NCBI RefSeq assembly: GCF_947500835.1
Contig: NZ_CANMTQ010000015.1
Span: forward strand, 33,357 to 97,356
Source: an uncultured Halomonas sp.
GTDB taxonomy: Bacteria > Pseudomonadota > Gammaproteobacteria > Pseudomonadales > Halomonadaceae
Direction: 5' to 3'
Length of the DNA: 64,000 nucleotides
The translations under genes were made by a program, and so were the position numbers. Under the pieces are notes generated by a model. That model was not told the DNA's origin, made no database searches, and worked only from the letters and a program-made list of their open reading frames with translations. The stretch's first letter is position 1; each line of letters opens with the position of its first letter. Positions 43,586 through 52,677 of this stretch are shown piece after piece.

Positions 43586-44050
43586 GTGCGTCAGGTCGGG
43601 GTTTCACTGATCGAATCCTTGGTAGCCTTGTTGCTCATCAGCATTGCCTTACTGGGCGTAGCGGGGCTTCAGCTATCGAGCCTGCAGGATGCGCGGGACA
43701 CAAGATGGCGTGTCGAGGCTATTTCATTGGCTAATGGCATGCTGGAGCTTATTCGAGCCGACTCTGATCAGGCGAAAGAGTTCGCGACGGTATTGGCTGC
43801 ATCACCGCCTGCAACCTGTAGTGGTGATACGGTCGAGATCTGTCGTAGCGCACAGGAGTGGCAGGCAGACGTCACGAAAACACTTCCCAATGCCCTTGCC
43901 AGCGTGGCGGTCACTACCGTAGATGATATCGATCGCGTGACGATTTCATTGCGCTGGCGACAGCAACCGCCGACCGATGACAACCCCTTGCCTGGCTGCG
44001 GTAGCGACGCACTCTCGGGCGGTTGCGTCGTACTGGAAACCCATTTATGA
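43586..44050 (+). CDS. pilV: Type IV pilus minor pilin PilV
   Basis: Minor pilin that, with PilW, PilX, PilY1 and PilE, primes pilus assembly. The 154-residue prepilin starts at GTG 43586 with GGAAAG upstream and has a short leader QVG|VSLIESLVALLLISIALLG: cleavage after Gly, Glu at +5, then the hydrophobic helix. PilV-type features include SLQDARDTRWRVEAISLANGMLELI, read in pieces. A cysteine pair near the C-terminus (GCGSDALSGGC) may form a disulfide. It is the first gene of the operon and overlaps pilW by four bases. Confidence 0.88.
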   Translation: MRQVGVSLIESLVALLLISIALLGVAGLQLSSLQDARDTRWRVEAISLANGMLELIRADSDQAKEFATVLAASPPATCSGDTVEICRSAQEWQADVTKTLPNALASVAVTTVDDIDRVTISLRWRQQPPTDDNPLPGCGSDALSGGCVVLETHL

Positions 44051-44817
44051 AACCTTCGTTTATTGTGTCTCCGCGATCAATGTCCCGGCAGGCCGGCGCG
44101 GGACTCATTGAATTGATGATCTCCATCGCGATCGGTCTGATTCTGGTGGCATTGGTCACGAGCTACTACCTCTCCAGCCGACAAAGCTATCAATCCACCG
44201 TTGTATCCAGCGAAATCATCGATAGTCAGCGCTATGCCATGCAGTTGATCACGCGGCAGCTGCTGTTGGCGGGTTACAGCGATTATTGGGTCAATCGCCA
44301 GACAGAATTTCCTGCGACCCCGAGCAGTGCCGATATGCCAGCCTTCAAGGAAGCTCAGTTGGTCAGTGGGGATGATGACGGGAACATCTGGTTGCGTCTG
44401 CGACCTGCGGCGCTCGAAGGCCAGCAAATCAAAGGCTGCAATAACGAGAATCTGGGTAACGATATTGAACAGTTTGTCGTCATGCAGCTAGGCGTAAAAG
44501 ATGATGAACCGGTTTTGTTCTGTCGTCGGGCAGATACCAATGGAGACAGAGTGCCATTGCTCAACGGTGTTGAAGCGTTGGCTTTCGACTACCTAGATGA
44601 CAGTCATAGCTTCAAGGCAGCCAGTTCAGTAACGGATTGGACCTCTGTTCGCGCTGTCCGCGTTCATTTGCTATTGCGCTCCGAAACATCAACCTTTGAT
44701 GCGCCGGTAAGTCAGACATTCACCTGGCTAGGAGATGAGCGCACCTTCAATGATCGACAGATGCGTACTCAGGTATCCCGCGTTGTAGCGTTACGCAATA
44801 GCCTGGGAGAGCTGTAA
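44047..44817 (+). CDS. pilW: Type IV pilus minor pilin PilW
   Basis: A 256-residue prepilin. The leader ends QAG|AGLIELMISIAIGLILVAL, with the processing Gly and Glu at +5. The mature protein is long for a pilin, as in PilW of Pseudomonas (274). The conserved YLSSRQSYQ after the helix also fits. A longer ORF begins at 44023, but the ATG at 44047 is directly coupled to the pilV stop (ATGA) and gives a leader of proper size. Two cysteine-containing regions (KGCNNEN and LFCRRADTNGDRVPL) suggest a disulfide. The stop overlaps the pilX start by one base. Confidence 0.88.
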   Translation: MKPSFIVSPRSMSRQAGAGLIELMISIAIGLILVALVTSYYLSSRQSYQSTVVSSEIIDSQRYAMQLITRQLLLAGYSDYWVNRQTEFPATPSSADMPAFKEAQLVSGDDDGNIWLRLRPAALEGQQIKGCNNENLGNDIEQFVVMQLGVKDDEPVLFCRRADTNGDRVPLLNGVEALAFDYLDDSHSFKAASSVTDWTSVRAVRVHLLLRSETSTFDAPVSQTFTWLGDERTFNDRQMRTQVSRVVALRNSLGEL

Positions 44818-45374
44818 TGGAACAAAGACTAAAAGTAGGCGCTTCGAGGCAATCCGGAGTAGCGCTAATGGTGACCCTTATTCTGGTCGCACTCATGGCA
44901 TTACTCGCGTTTGCTGGCAGCGATACGGTGCGTCTACAGCAACGCCTGGCCTCGAATGATCAGGCGAGTCAAATTGCTTTTCAAGGAGCGGAAGCAGCGC
45001 TTGGTGAAGCATTCAATGTACTTCATAGCGCGACCCATCGTATCAACTTCTGCGATGGTGTTGATGGTCGTTATACCATTGGCAACTCAAAGGCATTGAA
45101 CGAAGACGACATTCAAGATGCGCTAGAAAACGCGACTGTCGTTGATTCATTCTCGGATACCCAATTCGGTTTTACGTTAACGCAAAAGCCACGCTATGCC
45201 TTGGTCTGTGTTGATGAAGGCGCAATCGTAGGCTACACCCCGCCCCCAGGTCTAGTGATAGGGAAAGCAGAAAACAGTCAGAAACGTTATCAGTTCTTTC
45301 GTGTTTACGCCCAAGGATTTGGACCTAAAGGTTTGATTTCCCGGGTGATTGAGGCTCGTTATGTATTCGAATAG
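44817..45374 (+). CDS. pilX: Type IV pilus minor pilin PilX
   Basis: A 185-residue protein with the PilX N-terminal domain: SRQSG|VALMVTLILVALMALLAFAG, so the +5 position is Met rather than Glu, which is common for PilX, followed by RLASNDQASQIAFQGAEAAL, the family signature after the helix. It sits between pilW and pilY1, as in Pseudomonas aeruginosa. Start ATG 44817 shares its A with the pilW stop (TAATG). The 3' end overlaps pilY1 by 14 bases. Function: part of the pseudopilin-like priming complex at the pilus tip. Confidence 0.85.
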   Translation: MEQRLKVGASRQSGVALMVTLILVALMALLAFAGSDTVRLQQRLASNDQASQIAFQGAEAALGEAFNVLHSATHRINFCDGVDGRYTIGNSKALNEDDIQDALENATVVDSFSDTQFGFTLTQKPRYALVCVDEGAIVGYTPPPGLVIGKAENSQKRYQFFRVYAQGFGPKGLISRVIEARYVFE

Positions 45375-48300
45375 AAAAAACGAAAAAGAATTGCAAAGTG
45401 CAAGTCGCATAATCAGTATTTTTTCTTTGGTATTGCTTTTATTTCTTGTGCCAATCAGCACCAAGTTTGATTTGATCGATATGACGATCGCTTCTGCAAT
45501 AGCTGACGATGACGACATAAGCAGTGATCGGGGCGGGGTGCCTTATCAGACACCGCGCAGTGCTCAAGCCAATGTTGATCCACGCAGCATGATCGTAATG
45601 TCCAACGATCATCAGTTATTTTTCAAAGCCTACACGGATTGGAGTGACATCGATGGGGATGGCATCATCGATGATACTTACAAAAGCTCTATCAACTATT
45701 ACGGCTACTTTGATAGCCAATCCTGTTATGACTACGATGATTCTATCGAAGGGGGAGCATTCAAACGAGCCAACGCATCCGGAGAAGATTATACCTGTAG
45801 TGGAAACAAATATTGGAGTGGAAATTTTCTTAATTGGGTTTCGATGACGCGCATAGATATTTTGCGCAAGGTGCTCTATGGCGGTAAGCGGTTTCGCGAT
45901 AATAAAGATAAGACAACGCTATTGGAGCGTGCTTATCTTCCTTATGATGCGCATTCTTTCGTAAGAGTGGTCAGTGATAATAATACTTTGAACAAGAACA
46001 CTCCATTCAATGGTCAAAATTCAGTCTCTTTTTGCAGCACTACTGGCTATACGGGCACTAGGGAGTCTAAAGACGTTGATGATCCTCCCTTGCTACGGAC
46101 TGCTATAGGTGAGTGGCCGAATTGGGCAGCCAATGAGCGTTGGCAGTGTGTCTGGCGCGATGAGAGCAGACGCAAACAGGGCGAGCAGGCTAAGCGTCCT
46201 TTTACGAATGAAGGGAAAGAATACAGAGTCAGAGTCGAAGTATGCACAGAGACGACAGCGGATACCGATGAATGCGCACGCTATGCAGACTCAAGCCATT
46301 CAAAGCCTATAGGTCTGCTACACGAGTATGCCAACGACGTTGATTTCGGTTTGTTGTCCGGCTCTTATGAAAAGAATTTAAGTGGCGGTGTGTTGCGTGC
46401 CAATACCCGCAAGTTTCGTGAGGAGTTTGATACGGGTAGCGGTATTTTTAAATCCGATATAAAAGGTATCGTCAGTAATATCGATGCTTTTCGCATATCA
46501 CGCTATAGCTATAGTGATGGCACTTACAACAACAAAGACAATTGTCGGTGGGGCAAGAGGCTATCGGATCTAGATGATGGCGAATGTTCGAACTGGGGTA
46601 ATCCCTTGGCTGAGATGACCGAAGAGGCCTTGCGCTATTTGGCAGGAGAGGAAGAAGCAAACGAGGAGTATGATGTTAGAAAAAACGAAAATGATGAAGT
46701 TGAAGGCAGCTTTGTAAAAGGCTTGACGTCACCTGCATGGGAAAACAATACAGGTGAAGCCTGGTGTGCGGCACAGTCGATGATCCTGATCAATGCTAGC
46801 GAAGCATCTTTTGATAGTAATGATCTGGATGATGATATTGAGAGTTGGACAAACAAGGTAGCCAAAAGCGAAGGAATTAATGGCAAATATCTTGTGGGTG
46901 AAACAGACGATAACGAAAACCGACTGTGTACTGCCAAGACCATCAACAGCGATGAATTTCATGAGACTTTGGGTATCTGTCCCGGCGCGCCAGGCTTGAA
47001 AGGCAGCTACAATGTGGCTGGACTTACGCGCTACGCCTTTGAAAACCCAATCGTAAAGAGTGAAGAAGACCCCATAAAGGGAAGCAACGTCAGCACCTAT
47101 GCCGTGCGGCTAAGTGCCAATACGCCAGTTGTCGATTTGGGTAGTGTCAAGATCGTGCCGGCCTGTGAAAATACCGGCAACGATGGACGCTGTGCAATAG
47201 TGGATTTTCGACCTAAAAGTATTGGCGAGAATAAAGGTGTTTTCGAGATTACCTGGGAGGACTCCGAGTTCGGTGGCGATTATGACTCAGATCTCGAAAT
47301 GCAATTTGAATATGAACTGGAAGGAGAGGAACTGACCATCACGACAAACGTGATTAGTCAGTCTTCAAATGCAAAGCTTGGAGTCGGCTATATACTTAGC
47401 GGTACTGATGCTCGCTTCGAAGATCCAGAGGAGGGCAGCAAGACTACGTCCAACTACAGCAGTGGCTTCATTGCTCACTCCGGCATCAGCAATTACAGCG
47501 GCTCTCTTTGCAACGGTTGCGTACAAGGAGATGGGCCTTCTATTCAACGTTATCGTGTATCTCCTGGAGGAAGCGCGTCAACCCTCAAGCCACCTCTCTA
47601 CTATGCGGCCAAGTATGGCAATACTTCTAAAGATGATTCTCCAGCCGCCTATTTCGAAGTCAACCGTGTCGACAAACTAGTCGATGCTCTACGTAGTGTC
47701 TTCGACGCAGTTCAGAACAGCGGCAAGCGCAGTGGCGCAGGGCTGGGTTACAGTGCTAGCGTCGATGGTCGTGTATTTCAGACTCAATACGATAATCAGG
47801 ATGGATGGTCTGGCAATCTTGTTGCTTATGAAACGAATGCAGCGGGTATTGGTTTACAGCTATGGAATGCCAAAGAGCAGTTAAAATCCACTTCCCGAAT
47901 CATGATTACTACCGATCCAGCAAGTGGAGCAGGTATTCCGCTTACCGATAATCGCAGCGGATTAAGCGAGGAGATTGTCACACATCTTCGCAACGCTCCC
48001 TTGGGCGACATGATCGGCTCACGTCCTTTCGTCGTAGGTAAACCTAACAGCTATTACGTACCCTCAGGGCCAGACGATACTTCCTATATTGAATTCCAGG
48101 CTTCTCAACAAGGTCGAATTCCTATGGTTTACGCCGGGGCTAATGACGGTATGTTACATGGTTTCAGTGCCCGAATCGGGGAAGACGGTGGTAAGGAAAA
48201 ACTGGCTTATATACCTGGAATACTGCTTGATTCCATTCCCGAATTAGCCGAATCAGATTATGAGCATCGCTATTATGTGGATGGCAATCCTACGGTGCTG

Positions 48301-49530
48301 GACGCCCGCATCAACGGCAATTGGCGTAGCGTGTTGATAAGCGGCCTAGGTGCCGGCGGGCGTGGCGTATTTGCCTTAGATGTTACTAACCCTGGTTCAT
48401 TCAGCGAAGCCAATGCGGATGAGATCGCCTTGTTTGAATACGGTTCCTCCATCGAGCAGGCGCTTTTTGGGAAAGAAATGGCTCAACAGCATCTGGGTCA
48501 TATTTACGGTAACCCGAGCCTGATACAGCTCGAGAATAAACAAGGTGACACAGGGGATCGATTCGCAGCGGTGTTTGGCAACGGCTACTTTAGCCCGTCC
48601 GGTAAGGCCGCGCTGTATATCGTCGAATTGAATGGTGCTGCTGATGGCAAGATCGCTGCGGGGGATGTAACACGCTTGGTGGTGCCGGATGAAAGCAAGA
48701 AGAACGGTCTATCAACAGCGTCGTTGGTGGATCTCGATGGAAACGGCCGAGTCGATACTGCTTACGCCGGCGACTTGCAGGGCAATCTATGGCGTTTCGA
48801 TCTCACGCAAAATACCAGCGAGCTGCTTTTCTCCGCCGAGCGAAACGACATCCGCCAGGCCATCACGACCGCCATTGAAGTGGGTCGGCATCCCGATGGC
48901 GGGCCGATGCTGTTCTTTGGTACCGGTAGTCGACCTGAGTTGGGAGTGGGTGAGATTGAGTCACGCGGAAAACTTGGTACGTTCTACGCGATACGTGACA
49001 ACAAAACGCGATCATTGGAGCGAAATGATCTGTCAAAGCGCACGCTGTTGACACAACCCAATATAGAGGCCGGGGTAGAGCTGCGCTACTTCGATAAAGA
49101 CAGCAGTAGTAGCAATACCAATGGCTGGTATATGGACTTTCCAGACAGCGAGCGGGTAGTTAGCAATCCTCTGCTTTATGGCGATCATATTGTTATAACC
49201 ACCTTGATACCTGGACAAGGTGTATGTGGCGCCGAAGATGGTGGTTTCTTCTATGAGCTCTCGGCGTTTGATGGAAACGCGTTGACCAACCCCGTATTGG
49301 ATATCAACAAGGACGATAGCCTTGATGATCAAGACAAGGTCAATGGCAAGACGCCGGTAGGTATTCGTACTGAGGGTGCAGTGTTCGGTCCGGTCATCGA
49401 TACGCATCTTGACGAAAACAGTGAAAACAAATTGACGGTCAACACCAAGGCCGAACTACAAACTTTCAAGGGTACGCCCCTGAATCCGTTCAGTCTGGGG
49501 CGTGTGGCCTGGCGGGAATTGGAGAACTGA
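45361..49530 (+). CDS. pilY1: Type IV pilus tip adhesin PilY1
   Basis: Large secreted tip protein of the pilus, 1389 residues, controlling retraction and adhesion. A signal-anchor segment (about residues 20–42) begins it. A calcium-type loop DIDGDGIIDD occurs near residue 97, another in the C-terminal beta-propeller as DLDGNGRVDTAYAGDLQGN (near 1124), the place of the known PilY1 calcium site, and a third DINKDDSLDDQDK near 1320. FEVNRVDKLVDALRSVFDAV marks the junction to the propeller. No MIDAS DxSxS von Willebrand A site is visible, unlike P. aeruginosa PilY1. The gene is markedly AT-rich compared with neighbours. Start ATG 45361 overlaps pilX; pilE follows one base after the stop. Confidence 0.9.
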   Translation: MYSNRKNEKELQSASRIISIFSLVLLLFLVPISTKFDLIDMTIASAIADDDDISSDRGGVPYQTPRSAQANVDPRSMIVMSNDHQLFFKAYTDWSDIDGDGIIDDTYKSSINYYGYFDSQSCYDYDDSIEGGAFKRANASGEDYTCSGNKYWSGNFLNWVSMTRIDILRKVLYGGKRFRDNKDKTTLLERAYLPYDAHSFVRVVSDNNTLNKNTPFNGQNSVSFCSTTGYTGTRESKDVDDPPLLRTAIGEWPNWAANERWQCVWRDESRRKQGEQAKRPFTNEGKEYRVRVEVCTETTADTDECARYADSSHSKPIGLLHEYANDVDFGLLSGSYEKNLSGGVLRANTRKFREEFDTGSGIFKSDIKGIVSNIDAFRISRYSYSDGTYNNKDNCRWGKRLSDLDDGECSNWGNPLAEMTEEALRYLAGEEEANEEYDVRKNENDEVEGSFVKGLTSPAWENNTGEAWCAAQSMILINASEASFDSNDLDDDIESWTNKVAKSEGINGKYLVGETDDNENRLCTAKTINSDEFHETLGICPGAPGLKGSYNVAGLTRYAFENPIVKSEEDPIKGSNVSTYAVRLSANTPVVDLGSVKIVPACENTGNDGRCAIVDFRPKSIGENKGVFEITWEDSEFGGDYDSDLEMQFEYELEGEELTITTNVISQSSNAKLGVGYILSGTDARFEDPEEGSKTTSNYSSGFIAHSGISNYSGSLCNGCVQGDGPSIQRYRVSPGGSASTLKPPLYYAAKYGNTSKDDSPAAYFEVNRVDKLVDALRSVFDAVQNSGKRSGAGLGYSASVDGRVFQTQYDNQDGWSGNLVAYETNAAGIGLQLWNAKEQLKSTSRIMITTDPASGAGIPLTDNRSGLSEEIVTHLRNAPLGDMIGSRPFVVGKPNSYYVPSGPDDTSYIEFQASQQGRIPMVYAGANDGMLHGFSARIGEDGGKEKLAYIPGILLDSIPELAESDYEHRYYVDGNPTVLDARINGNWRSVLISGLGAGGRGVFALDVTNPGSFSEANADEIALFEYGSSIEQALFGKEMAQQHLGHIYGNPSLIQLENKQGDTGDRFAAVFGNGYFSPSGKAALYIVELNGAADGKIAAGDVTRLVVPDESKKNGLSTASLVDLDGNGRVDTAYAGDLQGNLWRFDLTQNTSELLFSAERNDIRQAITTAIEVGRHPDGGPMLFFGTGSRPELGVGEIESRGKLGTFYAIRDNKTRSLERNDLSKRTLLTQPNIEAGVELRYFDKDSSSSNTNGWYMDFPDSERVVSNPLLYGDHIVITTLIPGQGVCGAEDGGFFYELSAFDGNALTNPVLDINKDDSLDDQDKVNGKTPVGIRTEGAVFGPVIDTHLDENSENKLTVNTKAELQTFKGTPLNPFSLGRVAWRELEN

Positions 49531-49531
49531 C

Positions 49532-49957
49532 ATGGCAAGGCAAAAGGGTTTTACGCTGATCGAGGTGATGATCGTGGTGGCGATCATTGGAATATTGGCA
49601 TCCATTGCGGTGCCGTCTTATCAGCGCTACGTGGACCGGACCCATCGTACTCAAGCTCAGGCTCTGATGAACGAAATGGCCCAGCGGTTAGAGCGACGCT
49701 ATAGCCAGACATATAGTTACGGTACGGTCGGCGCTGATCAGACGCCTTCTGCATTGAATCTATCGTCATCCCCAGAAGGTGTGCCTGACGACGCCAGTCG
49801 TTATCAGTTTCGAATCGATGTCACCGACAGTGGCAATGGATTTGTCATCAAGGCCGTACCAGTAGCCGGCGGTCCTCAGGCAGATGACAGCTGCGGTACG
49901 CTTGCGTTGACTCAGGATGGTCAGCGCACGCCAACGACTCAGGGTTGTTGGGGCTGA
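49532..49957 (+). CDS. pilE: Type IV pilus minor pilin PilE
   Basis: A 141-residue prepilin with a textbook leader RQKG|FTLIEVMIVVAIIGILASIAVPSYQRY. The following HRTQAQALMNEMAQRLERRYSQTYSYG and a C-terminal cysteine pair (CGTLALTQDGQRTPTTQGC, disulfide loop) match PilE. Start ATG 49532 is one base after the pilY1 stop with GGAGA upstream; a longer frame from 49502 overlaps pilY1. It is the last gene of the pilV-W-X-Y1-E operon. It ends 19 bases inside the convergent fimT-like gene. It is a minor pilin, not the major subunit; no pilA-type major pilin gene is in the window. Confidence 0.88.
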   Translation: MARQKGFTLIEVMIVVAIIGILASIAVPSYQRYVDRTHRTQAQALMNEMAQRLERRYSQTYSYGTVGADQTPSALNLSSSPEGVPDDASRYQFRIDVTDSGNGFVIKAVPVAGGPQADDSCGTLALTQDGQRTPTTQGCWG

Positions 49958-50478
49958 CAGGCGTCGTCTTCCAAGACCTTGTCGGAACGACGTACACGGC
50001 CATGATGGATGATGATTTCACGCGCGATATTCGAATCTAGATTCGGGTGGCAGAGGGTTATAGTGCTCAAAGCGCTGGTGAAAGCATCGGGCTGATAGCT
50101 GATGATAGCCCCCGTCGTTTTGTTGGAGCTGACGACGACGTCGCTAATATTGGCACCGAAGTGACGAATGATAGTCTCGCTTGCCTGACGAGTCTGATCC
50201 ATGTCGTCATTTTCGAAGAGCATCAGGGCGCCTGACCAATCGTTGCCACAAACATTGCTGCCAGCATTCGGACATAAACTAACGGTAGTCCTACGTCCTG
50301 CCGCTTCGGTGCGAGCGGCGGTTATAGCCTGCCAAAGCCGATCGGCCTGCCGATCCAGCGCATTCTTGGCCATTAGATTGGAAAAACTGGGCACCGCCCA
50401 AGTGGCCAGGATGGCTATTATCGCGACAACCACCATCAGCTCGATCAGCGTAAAACCCTTTTGCGTTTGCAAATTCAT
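49939..50478 (-). CDS. fimT: FimT/GspH-like pseudopilin
   Basis: A 179-residue prepilin with leader TQKG|FTLIELMVVVAIIAILATWAVPSF and the GspH/FimT domain with LDRQADRLWQAITAARTEAAGRRTTVSLCPN, read as adjacent parts. A cysteine near CHPNLDSN and one in DDACQP follow. FimT contributes to pilus assembly and, in Legionella, to DNA uptake. It is convergent with pilE and overlaps it by 19 bases, so it is not in the pilV operon. The ATG at 50478 gives a normal short leader; an upstream start at 50529 would make it longer. Whether it works with this pilus or a secretion system cannot be told here. Confidence 0.85.
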   Translation of the reverse strand: MNLQTQKGFTLIELMVVVAIIAILATWAVPSFSNLMAKNALDRQADRLWQAITAARTEAAGRRTTVSLCPNAGSNVCGNDWSGALMLFENDDMDQTRQASETIIRHFGANISDVVVSSNKTTGAIISYQPDAFTSALSTITLCHPNLDSNIAREIIIHHGRVRRSDKVLEDDACQPQQP

Positions 50479-50574
50479 ACAAGCGATATCCGTCTTCAAA
50501 TTTTGATTATTAGAATGGCTTTCTAACAATATCGGATTCGCTAAAGAAAACGTGAGAGCAGGCGGGCGAAAAGA

Positions 50575-50832
50575 TTACTCCTGGGATGATTTCTGTTCCA
50601 GATACTTGTCACGATGCTCGGGGCTACAAAACCAATGAGTCCCTTGATGCACCGCATCGTTTTCGGGTAGATGCACCCGACAATAATCGCAGCGCACCAT
50701 CTGGCCATCATCGATGCGCTTGGGCTGGTCGGGATTACGCTCCAACTGCCATTCCCGGTACATGCGATACAGCTTGAGGCCTGCCCAGAACAGCACGGCA
50801 AAAATGATCAGGCGTATGATCAAAAGGTTCAT
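50575..50832 (-). CDS. PP0621 family small membrane protein with a zinc-ribbon-like tail
   Basis: An 85-residue protein with one N-terminal membrane helix (LLIIRLIIFAVLFWAGLKLY), a basic stretch, and a soluble tail CDYC…HWFCSPEHRDKYLEQ with CxxC and a Cys/His pair that look like a small metal-binding finger. It resembles the PP0621 family found widely in gammaproteobacteria next to nadE-like genes. No function is known. It is divergent from nadE with a 123-base gap. Confidence 0.78.
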   Translation of the reverse strand: MNLLIIRLIIFAVLFWAGLKLYRMYREWQLERNPDQPKRIDDGQMVRCDYCRVHLPENDAVHQGTHWFCSPEHRDKYLEQKSSQE

Positions 50833-50955
50833 CCTCTGACTCCCTCGGTGGCCGGTAGGCGCTTTGCCTCAGCGCAGACCTTGCGGGACAATGTGTACAA
50901 GGGTGTTAGTGTAAAGCCCCTATCCGTTTCAGCCAATTCAAGGAAGTGAATCGCC

Positions 50956-52587
50956 ATGCAAGACCTGACGCTGGTCATGGCCCAACTGGATCCTCTGGTG
51001 GGTGATATCCCTGGCAACGCTGAGCTTGCCATCGAGACGGTGCGCGAGGCTTGTATCGAACACAAGGCCGATGTGGTGGTGCTCCCAGAGCTGTTTCTTA
51101 CCGGCTATCCGCCTGAAGACCTGCTATTGCGCGACGCCATGGAGAATCGTCTGGATGCGGCACGTCGTCGCATGGCCAAGAAGATGGCGCGAGATGTCAT
51201 GGTGATCGTCGGTTATCCCGGCCGTCGCAAGAAGGGATATTTCAATCTGGCCGGTGTGCTCTATAACGGCGAATGGATTGGCGAATATGCCAAGCAGGCG
51301 TTACCCAATTATCTGGTCTTCGACGAGCATCGTTATTTCAAGCCAGGCCGCCAGCCGCTAGTGATCGAGCATCGAGGAGCCCGTCTGGGCATTCTGATTT
51401 GCGAAGATCTCTGGGAAGGCAAGCCGGTACGCAAGGCCTGCGACGCCGGCGCGGATATTCTGGTGACCCTGAACGCCTCGCCTTTTCATCAGAACAAGCC
51501 TGCGGAGCGCCTTGAGCTGTTTGCCGACTGGGCCAAAACCGTCCAGCGCCCCTTGGTATACGTCAACCAGATCGGCGGGCAAGACGATCTGGTGTTCGAT
51601 GGTGGTTCCCTGGTTGTCGATGCAAAGGGCGAGCTGCGGGTGCGCGCCCCGCATTGGCAAGTGGGCTTGATGCCGGTACGTTTCGTCAAAAATGGCGAAC
51701 GCTGGGAGCCTGAGACCGGCGAGTGCGAACCCTTGGGTGACGATGAAGACAATCTCTACTGCGCTCTGGTCACAGGGCTGCGTGACTACGTCAATAAAAG
51801 CGGTTTTCAAGGCGTGGTGCTCGGACTTTCCGGAGGGATCGATTCTGCCTTGTCTTTGGCCATTGCCGTGGATGCCTTGGGGCCAGAGCGGGTGCAGGCG
51901 GTGATGATGCCGTACCACTACACCGCGGATATATCCCGGGATGACGCGGCGGAACAGGCGCGATTGCTTGGTGTGCAATATGACGTGATGCCAATTGCCC
52001 CCATGGTCGAGGCCTTTACCGAGACCCTGGCGGAGAGTTTCAAAGGAAGTGAACGGGATACCACTGAGGAAAATCTGCAGTCACGCTGTCGCGGTGTGCT
52101 GCTCATGGCCATTTCCAACAAGAAGGGCCTGATGGTACTGACCACCGGTAACAAGAGCGAGATGGCGGTAGGGTATGCCACGCTCTATGGCGATATGGTG
52201 GGTGGCTACAATGCCTTGAAGGATGTCTACAAGACTTGGGTCTATCGTCTGGCTAAATGGCGCAATACCCAAGGGCTGGTGATCCCTGAACGGGTCATTA
52301 CACGCCCGCCTTCCGCGGAACTGGCTCCGGATCAGCAGGACAGTGATTCCCTGCCAGGTTACGACGTGCTCGATGCAATTCTAGAGCATTACATTGAGGG
52401 CGACATGAGCGCTGAGACGATCATCGAGGCAGGGTTTGCCGAGGAGGATGTCTATCGGGTGGTGAAGCTGGTCGATCGCAGTGAGTACAAGCGCCGTCAG
52501 GCGCCTCTCGGCGTGCGGGTGACATCCCGGGGCTTCGGCAGGGATCGGCGCTATCCCGTCGTCAGTGGCTGGCAGCCGGGTGAGTGA
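50956..52587 (+). CDS. nadE: Glutamine-dependent NAD+ synthase
   Basis: Final step of NAD synthesis, nicotinate adenine dinucleotide to NAD+. The 543-residue protein is the two-domain form: an N-terminal nitrilase-type glutaminase (ELFLTGYPPEDLLLR with catalytic Glu near residue 47, LGILICEDLWEG with the Cys near 150) and a C-terminal ammonia-ligase domain with the PP-loop LGLSGGIDSALSL (near residue 290) and TGNKSEMAVGYATLYGD. Start ATG 50956 has AAGGAAG upstream. It is monocistronic: a PP0621-type gene diverges upstream and a long hairpin closes it. Confidence 0.97.
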   Translation: MQDLTLVMAQLDPLVGDIPGNAELAIETVREACIEHKADVVVLPELFLTGYPPEDLLLRDAMENRLDAARRRMAKKMARDVMVIVGYPGRRKKGYFNLAGVLYNGEWIGEYAKQALPNYLVFDEHRYFKPGRQPLVIEHRGARLGILICEDLWEGKPVRKACDAGADILVTLNASPFHQNKPAERLELFADWAKTVQRPLVYVNQIGGQDDLVFDGGSLVVDAKGELRVRAPHWQVGLMPVRFVKNGERWEPETGECEPLGDDEDNLYCALVTGLRDYVNKSGFQGVVLGLSGGIDSALSLAIAVDALGPERVQAVMMPYHYTADISRDDAAEQARLLGVQYDVMPIAPMVEAFTETLAESFKGSERDTTEENLQSRCRGVLLMAISNKKGLMVLTTGNKSEMAVGYATLYGDMVGGYNALKDVYKTWVYRLAKWRNTQGLVIPERVITRPPSAELAPDQQDSDSLPGYDVLDAILEHYIEGDMSAETIIEAGFAEEDVYRVVKLVDRSEYKRRQAPLGVRVTSRGFGRDRRYPVVSGWQPGE

Positions 52588-52609
52588 AGAACCCTCTGGA
52601 TTGCTGCTC

Positions 52610-52647
52610 AACCAAGAAACCCTGCCAATCGGCAGGGTTTCTTGGTT
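52610..52647. terminator. 17-bp hairpin between nadE and bamD
   Basis: AACCAAGAAACCCTGCC (52610–52626) pairs perfectly with GGCAGGGTTTCTTGGTT (52631–52647) around AATC. The T-rich arms on both sides make it usable in both directions, for nadE (plus) and the convergent bamD (minus). No long separate T-run follows. Confidence 0.8.
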
Positions 52648-52677
52648 CAAGGCATTACTAAAGACGCTGACAGGGCA

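Noticed and set aside
45361..45374. A frameshift or broken end at the pilX/pilY1 overlap
   Set aside because: Both reading frames are intact; the overlap is 14 bases and typical of tightly packed pilus operons.
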